Counted from the stretch's first letter, positions 35,454-47,976 are shown. The stretch: 64,000 bases of DNA from Conchocele bisecta (GCA_029237695.1 CM055279.1:18625686-18689685), one strand, 5' to 3'. The notes: generated by a model from the letters alone, not told the origin. Numbers and translations are program-made.

Positions 35454-36849
35454 AGTATGCAGACACACTCAGATTAATCTGCATTCATGTATACAACAAT
35501 GTGTTACGTACATATGCATATTGCATCATATTTATGCAAGTCTTGGTTTACAGATGTTGTTCTATGGAAAACGTTTTAATTCGTATTGACAATACTCTCT
35601 GCACTGTTTGTCGCAAATATAAAACTCACGGGGAAATGAACATGCGCAATATAAGATATCAACTTACTTAGGTTTAAACGTGTTTACTGATGGGAGGCCG
35701 GTTAGTGCCGACGGCCGGTCAGACCCGACCATGCGCTAACATTTTTGTAGACATTTGTTACCGCAATATCAGCTGGTTACAATGCCTTGTGTTTGTTTTG
35801 GGAGTGTTACGATAGCATTTTGTCTTTTAGAGAGTCAACTCGCCTTGCAGTGAGCGAGTATCGTAGCCTATTGTTCTGAAACAAGCAACTGAACTTCGAA
35901 GTCAGAGTGCAAATCTCAGCGGAAATTACGTCAGCTAAGTTAATGAAGTCATATATTGTGACGTCACCAGACTCCCGAAGACAGGTTTTCTCGCGACGCG
36001 GCTCATACGTATAGTGACGTCAGTGTGAATAACAAAATGTAACAAATATTCAAACTATTTGTGACCTGACAGCGTGTATGTAAACTTACCGTGGAGATAC
36101 GTGTATACGGAAGGTTTCTGATAGTCTGCTTCACAATGTGATTATAACACCTTTCGTGTGAGAAATTCGATAAAAGTCAAATTTCCTACACAAAATAGCA
36201 TATAATTCCTACTCCTAAATAAAGTCGTAAATGTCACAGGATTTAGCGTCTAAATTTCAAAATTGTCTTGGGGAAGGACCCCCAAACACCCCGTTGCGGA
36301 AAGGGGTTACAACCCCCCTCCCGAACTCACCCCCATCGCCACTTCGTGGCTCGTATTCGCCTCTCCGCGGCTCATTACGCACCCAACTATTTTGAAGGCT
36401 GGCTACGGGCCTGAACTAAATATTATTACGAAATCATTGCAATTTATGTATTTTAAATGTTATATGAGATTCATTCCGTAATGTTTTGTTGGTAGTGACG
36501 TGAACATTGGTGTAAAAACGGTATGAATCATATATGACCTCCCCACTTTACCGCCCACATATCGCCAAACAGGTGTCCGATAGCATCTCGATTTATCAGC
36601 AGAATAGTATGGCCACTAAAGTGCGACACGGAGCTCGAAAATACAAATCATAACATCCCCGGACGGGAAAATACCTACATTTTACATTTGGGACCATTTT
36701 TATGCTTAGACGTACGTTAATCTCATTAAATCTTGAAATATAATCGATGACTTAAACTTTACACAGCATTGGCCCCGATTGTTATTGTTCCGTCTGCGCA
36801 TGCGCGGACTTAAACCTTTACTGGGCTGAAGAATTTTCTGTTATACCGG

Positions 36850-38594
36850 CATAAAAACCTCTTCATTACAGTTTATAAATACATGTACTTAGTTGCCCCA
36901 ATGTTCATGATTAGACGTTTACATACTTTTGTTGACGACAGTATGTATACTGTAGTGATGGACTAACTAGCGAACATAATATACCATAATCACACCCCGC
37001 GGATGAGCAGACAGATGCAGGCTGATCCGCGGCTAACTATATTTTCTGCACATATCGTAAGATCCCTTTTGTCAATGAGTGCCGACAAATACCGTAAATG
37101 GCTGACGAAATCGGTCTTGTGGTAATTGTAGTCTGTCTGCTCCTGAGCGATTCGACATACTCCTGCATTCTGTTAACAATCTATGTAAGAAGCATGTCAG
37201 GTGTTTTGTTTTGAACTAATCATGCTAATGGCAAACGATGGAGTTCCTGATTAGACTACACAATGTGCCAGTCAATATGGGTCTAAAAAAGTCACAAAGG
37301 CCATAACCCCATTTAGTTGCTGTAGAAAATTACTGCCGCATTCTCTCAATGAATGTATCAGATATCCATCTCTTATATAATATAATATGAAACAATATGG
37401 GGTTATTGAGTTTTTTAATTACTGTAGATGCTGATCAGTTAGTTTTCGTTGGCTGTATCAATAGTCTTACTACCTCAACGCATTATCCAACATTGAAGAC
37501 TGCGAAGATGCAACTGTAAATGCTGATCTGGTGCTACGCTTCTTGCAAAAAAAGGAGCACATTTTTTCTCACGGCGAGTCTCGTAATGTGCAAACCGAAA
37601 TCGGGGAAGTAAATCTGGAACTGAATAATGGCGCATTCATTCACCGTGTTCATCATGTTGCATTGCGCTGTCTATTATCAATACAAATAACCAATTAATT
37701 ATTTTATGGCTTTTTGAACGATGGTAGGTCCAGCAAACATCATACGACGGTGGAAAATTCGAATTAAGCCGCAAAACATTATTCACAGTTTCAAAGCTAA
37801 TGGCAAGTTTTCATGAACTACTTTCTCTGTAAGAATTTCCTGTTTTTCGTTGCTTGTTTTAGCATTAGTAATGGTAATGGACGTACATGTGCACATCATA
37901 AAATATACTGAACACCATAAATATCACATCAATTCTACTAAACTGGAACATCTGTATAGCAATAATACAATGATGTTCTTGCCATATTTTATAGCGCAAT
38001 ATCAGCTGATGGCAATCTGCATATCAAGCTTGCAATCCATGCGGTATTAACGATTTATGCATATATGTGTTTTTATTAAACGGATGCATGGACGTTGTAG
38101 CAATCGGTGCATCTTTATAAATGCAAGCAAAATCGCCAATAATTAAAATTGATATACATGTACATGTTCAACGTCACAACATCATTGCTTTGTCGCGCCA
38201 TTAAGCGGCACATACAGGATACATTTTATTGAGCAATACACATGTATTTTTACTAGGTTAGCTCTCTTGGAGCTATCTGGTATAGCAGTCGTAGAGATGG
38301 AATGTCAAATATTTCTACATTTCTACAGTGTGCATCCAGCGTAGCTACATAAACATACAAACCCGCGAGTTTATTAAAATTACACACGTGCGAAATGAAT
38401 TCAAATTTGGTGGCCACAGCCATTGATTAACCCGCCAAACGGGTAAACAAAACAAACCCAATTTTCTGATGGACAGAAGCACACACAAACAAACGCACGA
38501 GTTTTCAGTTATATGACTCGACAAAAATATAAAAGTCCGCATGATTGTTACAATACAATTATTTACAGCGAAAAGTATACAGTACATCTCAACA
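36850..38594. other. Unassigned single-copy-looking stretch
   Basis: Starts where block homology ends. No gene of more than ~75 codons and no repeat is recognised. Confidence 0.5.
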
Positions 38595-38765
38595 TTAACC
38601 CTTTGAACCCGAAAGCCCGCTATATCGGTTTATGCAAAAAGTTTAGAACAAAAACACCCCCTTTTCATAAATGGACGAATCTGAAAATCATTTTGTGACC
38701 ATTGGATTGGTCGGAACATTAGCATATCACAGTCCATTCCAGTTCCTTAGGGTTGAAAGGGTTAA
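38595..38765. mobile_element. TTAACCCTTTCAACCC MITE, short copy
   Basis: TTAACCCTTTGAACCCGAAA to CTTAGGGTTGAAAGGGTTAA. The inner GATCTGCAC hairpin seen at 21983 is deleted. Confidence 0.85.
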
Positions 38766-38893
38766 GCTATATGGAAGTTGTCGTATTTATCATGTTAACT
38801 TTGTCAAACTATGTTGTTGTTTTTTGTCAAGAATTATTGGTGTTTGTCCACATTTGTTCTACTTCTTAATAAAAGCATTTTTCAGCAGCACAT

Positions 38894-39255
38894 GAGAATC
38901 GTCTCCTAAGACTATTTTTACGTGTCCTGTTAGGGACATTTTGCAATCTCGCGATCTCGCGATATCGAGCATAGGTTGATCGCGAGATTGCGAAGTATGA
39001 TCGCGAGATTGCGAGACGAAAACGCGCGATTCTATCATATTCAATCTTGCTTTTTCGCAACCTCGCCCACAGGTGGAAGATCGCGCGTTTTTGCTTCGCG
39101 ATCTGCATCAACACGCATGAGCAAAACTAACCCAAATGTTCTGTCTGTAACACAAGGTAAGTCGCCCTGCGCTACCTGTGCTTTATAATTCGGGTTACAG
39201 CAAACTATATTTCCAAAAGCGGAAGGTGAGATGGCGAAAACGCGAGACGATTCTC
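38894..39255. repeat. TCGCGA-rich inverted repeat
   Basis: GAGAATCGTCTC at 38894 is mirrored by GAGACGATTCTC at 39244-39255. Between them GATCGCGAGATTGCGA-like units recur at 38945-39030. CpG density is far above the surroundings. It may be a further MITE; no coding content is credible. Confidence 0.5.
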
Positions 39256-39427
39256 ATATCTTTAGGAGAAGATGATTCGCATGTTTTCACAAGACGGAAA
39301 CATTGCGAAACGACAGCTCTAGACGAATCATAATGCTGATTGTTTTTATTTTGGATTGCGGATGGCAGACGTACCTTTGTCCAAACTGTAGATCCCGATG
39401 AGCCGGGATGAGCCATTTATTTGCAAT

Positions 39428-39489
39428 TTGCATTTGAGATACATGCCACATGACCCTAGTGAATTCATGTGGTATGTATCTCAAATGTA
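39428..39489. repeat. Short hairpin
   Basis: ATTTGAGATACATGCCACATG and its inverse CATGTGGTATGTATCTCAAA face each other across ~15 bp. Confidence 0.75.
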
Positions 39490-42400
39490 ATCCTATTGTA
39501 TTTGTATTGTATCCTATTTAATTATCACTAAAAATGAAATGTTGCGTGTGAAAACGTGGTAAACTTAGGTTCATAAACAGGGTCTCTATGATTATGCGAA
39601 ACGAAATACACGACTGTGTATTTAATTTCCGAATAGTTAAAGCATAATCTGCGAGTTAAACATCAGATACCGTCAATCTCGTGTTATGAACGCTTCTAGT
39701 AACAAACACGCACGAATACAGATACTATCGATTTATAACGAGGTGGAACATAATGCATGTTATTGACCAGTGATCTAGCGTAGAAATATGTAGAATGCAC
39801 ATGATTTACACGACATATTTATTGAAAAGATCTGTTTATTGTAAGATCAATTTTGCCAGTAGAGCCACATAAGAAACTACTACTACAACGTGTAAATGTT
39901 GTATATGTACATGTATCACTATTGAACATGGAAAGCGAGACTATACTGGTGTAGGGAGTCTGTAAAATACGAGAGTTTTCCTATCCCGCCTCCAGCCTTC
40001 GTAACCCTGGGGAACGATTAAAATGTCAAACTTAGTCTAGCTTTATCACCGTGACCATAGCATGGTGTCTACCACGATACATGTACGATCCGACAAAATG
40101 GGGTTATTCATGTGTAGACCGAGACCCGACAGTGCCACCGGCCAGTCTATCTATACACATTCACCAGCTTGAATGTTCGTAATTCGATCAGCCATTTAGC
40201 CAGCCCGGTTTTATCAGATTGGGTCACATACGGGGTATATGGATAAAAACATGGACACTACTGCAGTTGGAACAGTTTGCACATTTTGATACTCTTGCGT
40301 GTTAGATAAATCAGACGCCTGTGTAGATCCTGATCACACTGCGCTAAAAAAGGTTTGAAAGCTGCCCATGCGACTATACACATGACGTATACGCGCAGTC
40401 TGACCAGAACCTACCATGTTTATTAATCAGTGAAACACGAACCATGACTTGACCCTGCCTCCAGCAAGCAGTATATTTCCCTGTCAGCAGGTCAGGATGT
40501 AGGTGCATGCGTGATGGCAAATTCGGAGATAGACAGGTCGCTAATTGATAGTTGCATACAAAATGCCCATTTGGGATATTATTAAACTTAGTTGATGTAA
40601 ACAAAATACATGTATTTCCACTAAATGTACGACTTTTATCAATTAGCAATCACGTCTACCATGTGTACTTTACGGTGCATACAGGAGCTCAAGTGCCGCG
40701 GATATTACATGTCTATTACGGGAATACGAGTACGCAAAATACGAATACACGTATCTTATAGCATTGTCATGATCATGATGGTTGGCTAATGCTGCTTACA
40801 CCGGCGTCATTGTATAACGCCAACATACTACGCTACACACACTTATAGTTATATATCTATATTATAATGCAGTGTAGACATGTAGACTGGTGGCAAAACG
40901 ACGGGGCGTATCTTATCACCATATGACCATAATCCGACTTACAATCACCATATTCACAACCCATGATCAAAGAGCAGGCAAGCAATGACTAACCGTCTTA
41001 TCGGGACAAGCCCTACAGAGTTGTCTTGCAGCAAGCGTAGATAAAACATGGCGCCAAAAATAATAACTGAAGCACGTTATCCCGGGAATCACCTGTAAAA
41101 TTTGAAGACTTTGCGCAACGCTAATCTGCGATGCGCAACGAAGAAACATGTTTACACGTGTTTGCAAGGTGTTGATATATGCTAGAAAACTATACAATCA
41201 CTCGGGGGAAACTTTCAGAGATTCACAAACCACCTGTAAAGATACCCTTTATTATACAAAAAAGTGCGCAAAATGTGCATAAACTCGGCAATTTCCGTGC
41301 CACTCGTGCCAGTGAATGTCAATACATAGTTACAGTACATACTAAAGGAATATACACACTGGTCTATAGCACGAACCAATGCGAATGATGAGTATAATCT
41401 AACTTGAAAACCTGTTTTCAGCGTAAAATTCCATTCAGCCAACATAACTGACACACGTTATTCGCAAAGGGAGATAATTATGCATGACCTGCAAACATAT
41501 CTCTATCACGTTATCCCGAACATAATTGAAATCAGTTACACCCCTGACTGTCCATGGTCAAACAGCACGCGCTGTACGTTTGAACACGGTTGTAAGCGGT
41601 GTCGAACAACGTCAGTCATGTAACAATAACAAAACAAATATACAATACAAAATTGCATCTAACAACGGGGACCTAATTTTAGACCCTACTGGCTTAACTG
41701 TGATTGTTGATTTTAGCTCAAAGATCATGTTTTCAGTAAATCACCGTAATGTGTTATTTGCTAGAAAAAAAGTATAAAAATGAAAATATATAATTCGCAT
41801 GAAAATATATGTTGGCACAGGATTTCCACAAACTTGGGTAATGTACGTAGTAAGATATTATCAATTTTCATATGAACGCAGATGGTATCATGTTGACAAT
41901 TTATTTCGTGCGGTTAAGACAATGATTTTAAGTAGGTACATCCCTCTATATCCAGAGCTCCAGATAAGGTGCGTATTGGCGTATATTACGCACTTATATT
42001 TGCAGAATACGCATTGATTATCAAAAGTGGGAGTACAAAATACTCATGGCAATGTGAATTTTCAAATTTAGTAGCGAGTAGTGAAAATACTGTAATAAAG
42101 TTGACAATTTACTTAGTTGAGCTGCAATAGTGTTTGCATTTTGCAGCTCAAATAAGTGAGTTTTTAAATTTTGTTTTATTTTGTTATCGTTTGTTCCCTA
42201 TTTAATAAGGAAGCAAATCAATATTAGATTTGTAAAAGTAAAATACGCATTGAATTTTAAATATGGGGGTATAATACTCTTTATATACTTATCTGTAGTT
42301 GTGTATGTATCTGGTTAAGAGCACGGATATATACGTTTAGCGTGTATTGCATGGTCAATTATTGTTTGTACGTATATACATGAAACACCTTTCATAACAA

Positions 42401-42572
42401 TATGCAAAACAATTCAAATGCAGCCGCATGTATTGTCAATGTACATGTATATTGTCCATATACGTGGCCGTATTTGATTTATTTTATACATTGCATATAA
42501 AAGTGTCTCCAGTATATACAAACATTAATTGAACATCCAGACACGCTAACAACACATGTGGTAAATGCTGAA
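39490..42572. other. Unassigned stretch
   Basis: No gene or clear repeat found. Open frames stay under 95 codons and none resembles a known protein. Confidence 0.45.
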
Positions 42573-42953
42573 CAGGCCCGTACGCAGACGGGGTGCGACG
42601 GGTGCATACGCACCCCCTTAACCATTTTACTCTTAACCCGCATGCCTGTATAGTGGTATTGGCAAATAGTGTAGATCCAGATGAGCCGGCTAGTAACCAG
42701 CCGTCACATCAGGATCTGAACTTTTTGAAATTAATTTTCATTATTTTGAGAACAAAAACACCCCATGTTTATAAATGGACTGGTCTGAAAATCATTTTGT
42801 GATGATTTAGATTGGTTGCAAAATTAACAAATCAAAATCCATTCCAGTTACTTAGGGGTGAAAGGGTTAATATGCGGAGGTCTGTCCGTGGATGTGCAAA
42901 AACAATGTTTAGCCCTTCGCTCCCCCCTAAAATAATTCCTGAGTACGGGCCTG
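42573..42953. mobile_element. hAT-type MITE
   Basis: CAGGCCCGTACGCAGACGGG at the left with GGTGCATACGCACCCCC, and the inverted end GAGTACGGGCCTG at the right. Flanks TGCTGAA (left) and TGCTGAAG (right, overlapping the last bases) look like a target-site duplication. It contains another MITE at 42633-42870. Confidence 0.75.
42633..42870. mobile_element. TTAACCCTTTCAACCC MITE nested in hAT MITE
   Basis: TTAACCCGCATGCCTG to ACTTAGGGGTGAAAGGGTTAA, with AGATCCAGATGAGCCGGC and its partner hairpin CAGGATCTGAAC. Confidence 0.82.
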
Positions 42954-43129
42954 CTGAAGTGGAATCACAAGGTTTATTTTTCCCTATGAATGTGTCGCTG
43001 TGTGACACTGCACGGAGATCATACGCGATTGCATGGCTGACCGTTAGCCCTACTCCAGCTCCGTCAATGTAGCAGATTAATGTTAATAACGATAATTCAG
43101 TACATATTTAAAACGTTGTGGATGATGTA

Positions 43130-43992
43130 TACAGTGGAACCTCTCTAAACCGGACACCCTAGGGACCTCCCACTGTACAGGGGATCTCCCAGGGTGTCCG
43201 GTTTAGAGAGGTCCCACTGTACCGGGGACCTCCCAGGGTGTCCGGTTTAGAGAGGTTCCATTGTACTGAGGACCTCACAGGGTGTCCTGTTTAGAGAGGT
43301 TCCACTGTACTGGGGACCACCCAGGGGACCTCCCAGGGTGTCCGGTTTAGAGAGGTTCCACTGTACTGGGGACCTCCCATGGTGTCCGGTTTAGACAGGT
43401 TTAGACAGGTTCCACTGTACACGGGACCACCCAGTGTGTCCGAGAGGTCCCACTGTACTGGGGACCTCACAGGGTGTCCGGTTTAGAGAGGTTCCACTGT
43501 ACTGGGGAAAAACCAGGGTGTCCGGTTTAGAGAGGTTCCACTGTCCTGGGACCTCCCAGGGTGTCCGGTTTAGAGAGGTTCCAATGTACTGGGGACCTCC
43601 CAGGGTGTCCGGTTTAGAGAGGTTCCACTTTACTGGGGTCCTCCCAGGGTGTCCGGTTTAGAGAGGTTGCACTGTACTGGGGACCTCCCAGGGTGTCCGG
43701 TTTAGAGAGGTTCCACTGTACTGGGGACCTCCCAGGGTGTCCGGTTTAGAGAGGTTCCACTCTACTGGGGACCTCCCAGTGTGTCCAGTTTAGAGAGGTT
43801 CCACTCTACTGGGGACCTCCCAGTGTGTCCAGTTTAGAGAGGTTCCACTCTACTGGGGACCTCCCAGGGTGTCCAGTTTAGAGAGGTTCCAATTTTTCAT
43901 CATTTTCCATCAATCACAGACACAAAAATGAAATAAAGTACATGTGCAGTGAAACCCATTTAAAAGTCTCCGGTTTAGAGAGGTTCTACTGT
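43130..43992. repeat. 45-bp minisatellite derived from a pogo-like MITE arm
   Basis: Opens with TACAGTGGAACCTCTCTAAA in one orientation, then ~17 direct copies of a ~45-bp unit made of GGGGACCTCCCAGGGTGTCC and GGTTTAGAGAGGTTCCACTG. The unit is the right half of the 73-bp palindrome at 16908-16980. Individual units vary (CCAGTGTGTCCAG near 43770-43890). It closes with a diverged unit at 43965-43992. Confidence 0.88.
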
Positions 43993-44039
43993 GCGTGTAG
44001 ACATGGATCGATATTGTATGGAGGCTCGTCTTGTGCATT

Positions 44040-44455
44040 TTTATCTTTAGTTCGACACCGCGAAGAGGCGAAAATTAAATTCTTAATTTTCGTCTTTGCG
44101 TGACGTAGAAACAAAGAGAGGAAAATTAAAGTTATTAAATCTCGTCTCTACGCGACATAAAAACGAAGTAACGAAATGTAAGATTCTTAAGAGATGACAA
44201 TTAAAGTTCATAATGTTCGTCGTTCCGAGTTGTAGAAATTAAGTAATGATATAAGATATTTAATGTTCTTCTCTAGGCGGCGTAAAACGAAACGACGAAA
44301 TTTTATATTCTTGATATCCGTCTCTTAGCAGAATACAAACGAAGAGAAATATAATGTTGTCATTTGTCGTCTCGAAGCGGAGTAAAAAGGACTGAACGAA
44401 ATGTAAGGTTTTTAATATTCATCGTCAGGTGCTGTAGAGTGCACGTAGACGAAAT
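44040..44455. repeat. Degenerate ~60-70-bp tandem repeat
   Basis: Loosely repeating blocks of ATTCTTAATTTTCGTCT..GCG(T/A)G(A/C)CGTA(A/G)AAACGAAG, recurring about six times with many changes. An old minisatellite. Confidence 0.6.
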
Positions 44456-45216
44456 GTTCACTACGAGTCACCATGTTATTTACATGACTAATGCGGATTG
44501 TAGAGGGAGTAAAAATGCTTTCCAGTTTTCTTGAAGTAGCGAGGCCTCGTTGGCCACAATTTACATAATGAGTGTGGCTATGTGTGATATCAAATATCTA
44601 TTTTTAGAATGACCGTCGTGAGCTATCTGCGGACACTGCCTGATTTAATACACCAAAGAAATGACAATCGCATTTGATGTGTTATCATATATGTCGATGT
44701 ATTGCTAACACCACTAATAAAACGGACACATTGTTTATAGAGGATATGGCCGTTGATTCATTCTAAAGACCCGGACCCGGTTGTACGAACGTTCCATTAG
44801 TTAATGTATCACTACTGTTTTATGCTTAAAGAATATCAGATGTACTGTAGGTATTCATGAGTTTTGCAAATATACAGCATTTGTCCAGTACACCTAATAA
44901 TCATCAGAAGTTGAGAAAACAGTTATTTTATTATAAATAACTAATCATGTAGTGGAATCGGACTTTTATTTCAATATATATTTTCCTTGTACGAGCTCGA
45001 AAACTTATTATTTGGGACAGATTTGTGTTGTGAAATCTGAGGTAGCGTCTGACACACAGTAGCATTAAAGGTGTTTAATAAATTAAATTAAATCATTACT
45101 TATGTAAAATCCTTTTTTTTTTAATTTCATGTGTCATAATTTTCAGCAGAGTATTAAGTTAAATACTTGAGAAAAATAATCCACCATGCCTCCTCCCTAA
45201 CACGAAATGTCTGTCT
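44456..45216. other. Unassigned stretch
   Basis: No gene or clear repeat seen. Confidence 0.5.
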
Positions 45217-45345
45217 TTAAAGGTACATACCCACTCAGTAGACACAACATGTTCAATCAATACGTGGGGTAATGGTTGAATTGTCTCAGATGATGTCTCT
45301 GATATAAAGAACATTTTGTACCTACTCAGTGGGCATGTACCTTTA
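45217..45345. mobile_element. TTAA-flanked MITE, internally deleted
   Basis: Both ends (TTAAAGGTACATACCCACTC and GGGCATGTACCTTTA) are kept but only ~129 bp in total remains. Confidence 0.82.
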
Positions 45346-45843
45346 CAGGTACATGCCCACTCAGTTGGCACAAACTGTTCTTTATAGGAATTAAATAAGT
45401 GTACAATTGTGTCACTATTCCACCAGGTCTGAAAATTACGAGGTCCCGCTATACAGTTATAATCATTTAGTAATATGTATTTTACTGATAGTGACTCGCG
45501 GTGGTATCAGGCTAGTTTCATATGCAAATGAGGCACGGTATTTGTTTAATTATTTAAACTAATTAATGCATCAATACTATTTTCCGACAGATTATAAAGT
45601 ATGATAATTGCACATCTAAAAATAAATACAGAGAATAAATAGTAATTTCCCTTAACAGTTGAAGGAAACACGGTTATCGCCCCTGATATCAGAGTGGAAA
45701 TTTACGTCTGCTATAATATGTATACTGATGTCAATCAATACGTGGGGTAATGGTTAATGAATGTTTATTTTGCCAGAAAGTCTCAAATGATGTCACTGAT
45801 ATAAATAACATTTTGTGCCTACTGAGTGGGCATGTACCTTTAA
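45346..45843. mobile_element. TTAA-flanked MITE, full copy abutting the previous one
   Basis: CAGGTACATGCCCACTCAG directly follows the right end of 45217-45345, making a palindromic junction GGGCATGTACC..GGTACATGCCC. The right end GGGCATGTACCTTTAA is intact at 45843. Confidence 0.85.
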
Positions 45844-46312
45844 GGACCCGTGGGACCCCTGAGCATCCAATGATTCATTCTAATTACTATATTGCACACA
45901 GTGCATGGAGTTGCCAAGTCGGCCATCTTTGTGTGCACAAGCCATCGGCCAGTTTTACCTCTTATTGCGTTTGACACATACCACTAACAATATGACAAAC
46001 ACATGAATAACATGTTGTGCAACATGATAGGGATACATCAGACTACAGCGTGCTATGACTTGTTTTCATAAAATTTATATACAAAGTCTGATATCTGAAG
46101 GGTTTCTTGACCCTTTGTTAAAATGTTTGAGAATTCAGTAAAGACTGTGTAACAGTAAGAACAATACATGGTGCTGTAGATAAAGATCTGTATTACCATA
46201 AATCATGTATTGAATCCAATGACTTGTAAGCAGTTATCCGAGTGTATTGTCACTACTGTCCATTTGCCTGCTATGCGAGTAAGTACGGCTTTTACCTGTA
46301 TTAGATGTACTT
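45844..46312. other. Unassigned stretch
   Basis: No gene or repeat recognised between the MITE pair and the exon-like repeat. Confidence 0.5.
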
Positions 46313-46509
46313 CTAATAATAATCTGCTGAGATACTATGTATAGGACGTTGTCGTCCTATATATCTGAGATGTATTGCGCCAAATTGTATTATATTTGTT
46401 GCCATAGTATTGGATGTACGTACCAAACGCTCCAAGTGGTGAAACTGTCCGATAGCATGTACAAACTGAAATGGCTGAGATGGCAACTTAATGCTCTGTA
46501 TAATAAAGT
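46313..46509 (-). other. Exon-like repeated segment, copy B
   Basis: A minus-strand open segment of 65 codons including the stop, preceded by CCCTGTTCTTCTTAG. It shares LPS.P.QFVHAIGQFHHLERL and HLRYIGRQRPIH with copy A at 18254-18456, with about a dozen amino-acid changes and no indel. It lies 186 bp beyond the XKR stop codon on the same strand, so it may sit in the XKR 3' untranslated region or be a separate unit. Function unknown. Confidence 0.4.
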
Positions 46510-46694
46510 CTAAGAAGAACAGGGTCAGATATACTTTATATAGATATTCAATCACATGTATGATTCTACTACATTTGAAACCAAAGGTCATATTCTATAT
46601 ATTCAGTCCTTAACGATTGGCGACTTACAAGTAACAAGTAAGTCGCCTTGAGCTACATACATAAATGTCTGGTTACTTTCTCCATTGCATATAG

Positions 46695-47299
46695 TCAGTG
46701 ATTCGGTTCCTGCTTTCTAAGTATACCGATCGATGGGTGAAACACAGTGTAATATAGTGACAGTAAAGCAATGTGCAGAAACGTACAGACGGGCACCATA
46801 ATGAAACACAATAGCCTGTGTGTCTGACTATCCACAGTCTGATATTCAACAAACCCCAAACGCCAAACAACTAATGCCGCCATTATAACATTCTCCACAT
46901 AAAACAAAACATAAAGTACTGTCATGCGCACTCGCGATCTATCATCGCGTAGATTTACGAAACTAAACAAGGAAACGTATGCAAAGAAAACTGAGTATAA
47001 AATCCGACTCAATTTTGATGTGGCCGTTCCTTTGAAGGACGGTTTCTGATAGGTAATTATAATGAACATCAAAACAATATGGCTTCCCAACAGAACGCCT
47101 GGTATACAAAGATCAAAATACGTCATGAACAAAGCAAAGCATATAAATCGCACAGCTAAAGAAGGCAAACATGATAAAAATAAAACTGCAAATCCGAGCG
47201 TAGTGACGTCGTTTCTGTTGAGTAAAGCTTCTCGGTGACACCGGTAGTAGTTTGCATACGTCCAGGCGATACTGAGCCACGAAAACAGGAGGCTCATAA
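46695..47299 (-). CDS. XK-related protein, last coding exon (exon 4)
   Basis: C-terminal ~200 residues of an XKR-family membrane protein. The acceptor is ATATTTTCAG at 47300-47302, joining in phase to exon 3 (T|TT ATG). About six hydrophobic segments follow: SLLFSWLSIAWTYAN, GFAVLFLSCLPSLAVRFICF, PGVLLGSHIVLMFIII, VFFAYVSLFSFVNL, VLYVLFYVENVIMAALVVW and LLCFIMVPVCTFLHIALLSL. FVNLRDDRSRVR fits the conserved F-N..G.TR.R region, and LYYTVFHPS fits the family's terminal LYY..HP motif. The protein stops 12 residues later at 46695, so the long C-terminal tail that carries the caspase site in vertebrate XKR4/8/9 is missing. XKR proteins act at the plasma membrane, several as apoptotic phospholipid scramblases. 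Confidence 0.88.
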
Positions 47300-47976
47300 C
47301 TGAAAATATGTTATGACACAATGATTAGGCAAAGGCAAATAAAGAGATGAAATATTATTTCCTATATAAATTAAATACGTATGCACAAACTAACGAAGCA
47401 ACGAAGTGGGGACTGAGTTAAAACTATTACCCTGTCTGCCATCGGTACATGTATGCGTTGCAGTGTTGTTTTTATTATGAGATCCACGATAATCGTTGAA
47501 CATGATTAATACGTAAAAAATCCACTACTACATGTACGTTGCAAGTGCAGCTTTATTTCACTGACATATGTATACTACGATGTGGTCAGCATAAACATAC
47601 GATTCATTTTACATAAATATATTACTACACGAAATGAAATGTGCCTACTGTCTGTTTCACGAACGCTGCCCGAATTTTACGGCTATCTAAACAATTCAAA
47701 AACAATATTGTTTTCGATAATATTAAATTTTATCAAAGTTTAAGTATGAGACTTCTTTTTATTTAGTGAATTTGTTTATCAAATATTGATTTTATTACGA
47801 AAAATGAGTTCTGTCAGGGAATTTAACATGGGGAAAAATAGGTGGATAACCTTGAGGAGGAGTCAAAAAAAATGTAAATTGATTCTGGAATCTAGCTAGA
47901 TAGCTTGGAAATGATCTAACTAAGAACACAAAAGTTACATTATGAAAATCGATGCACAATTTCTAAAATCAGAAAA

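Larger units (their letters stand above)
29227..36006. mobile_element. Large degenerate inverted-repeat element, copy 2
   Basis: ATGAGCCGCGTCGCGAG at 29227 and its inverse ending at 36006, with the same ~96-bp TIRs and the same mirrored inner matches as 2346-8931. It gives no independent evidence for mobility because the whole block is duplicated. Confidence 0.55.
32089..36413. mobile_element. Possible hAT element bounds, copy 2
   Basis: CATGCCCGTAGCCAGG at 32089 and CTGGCTACGGGCCTG ending at 36413 are inverted ends; AACTA precedes the left end and AACTAA follows the right. Without the 3.3-kb insertion this copy gives the cleaner outline (4.3 kb). The transposase relic is near the left end. 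Same caveat as copy 1: the larger inverted structure crosses the left boundary. Confidence 0.4.
27086..36849 (+). repeat. Large direct duplication, copy 2
   Basis: Partner of 1-13107 in the same orientation. It lacks the 3.3-kb foldback (junction near 36401) and carries the longer TTAA-flanked MITE and longer CCGT tract. Inside it I see the same elements and pseudogene and no functional gene. Confidence 0.93.

Noticed and set aside
43130..43992. 45-bp repeats that might be a CRISPR array
   Set aside because: Units are contiguous with no unique spacers and derive from a MITE arm.
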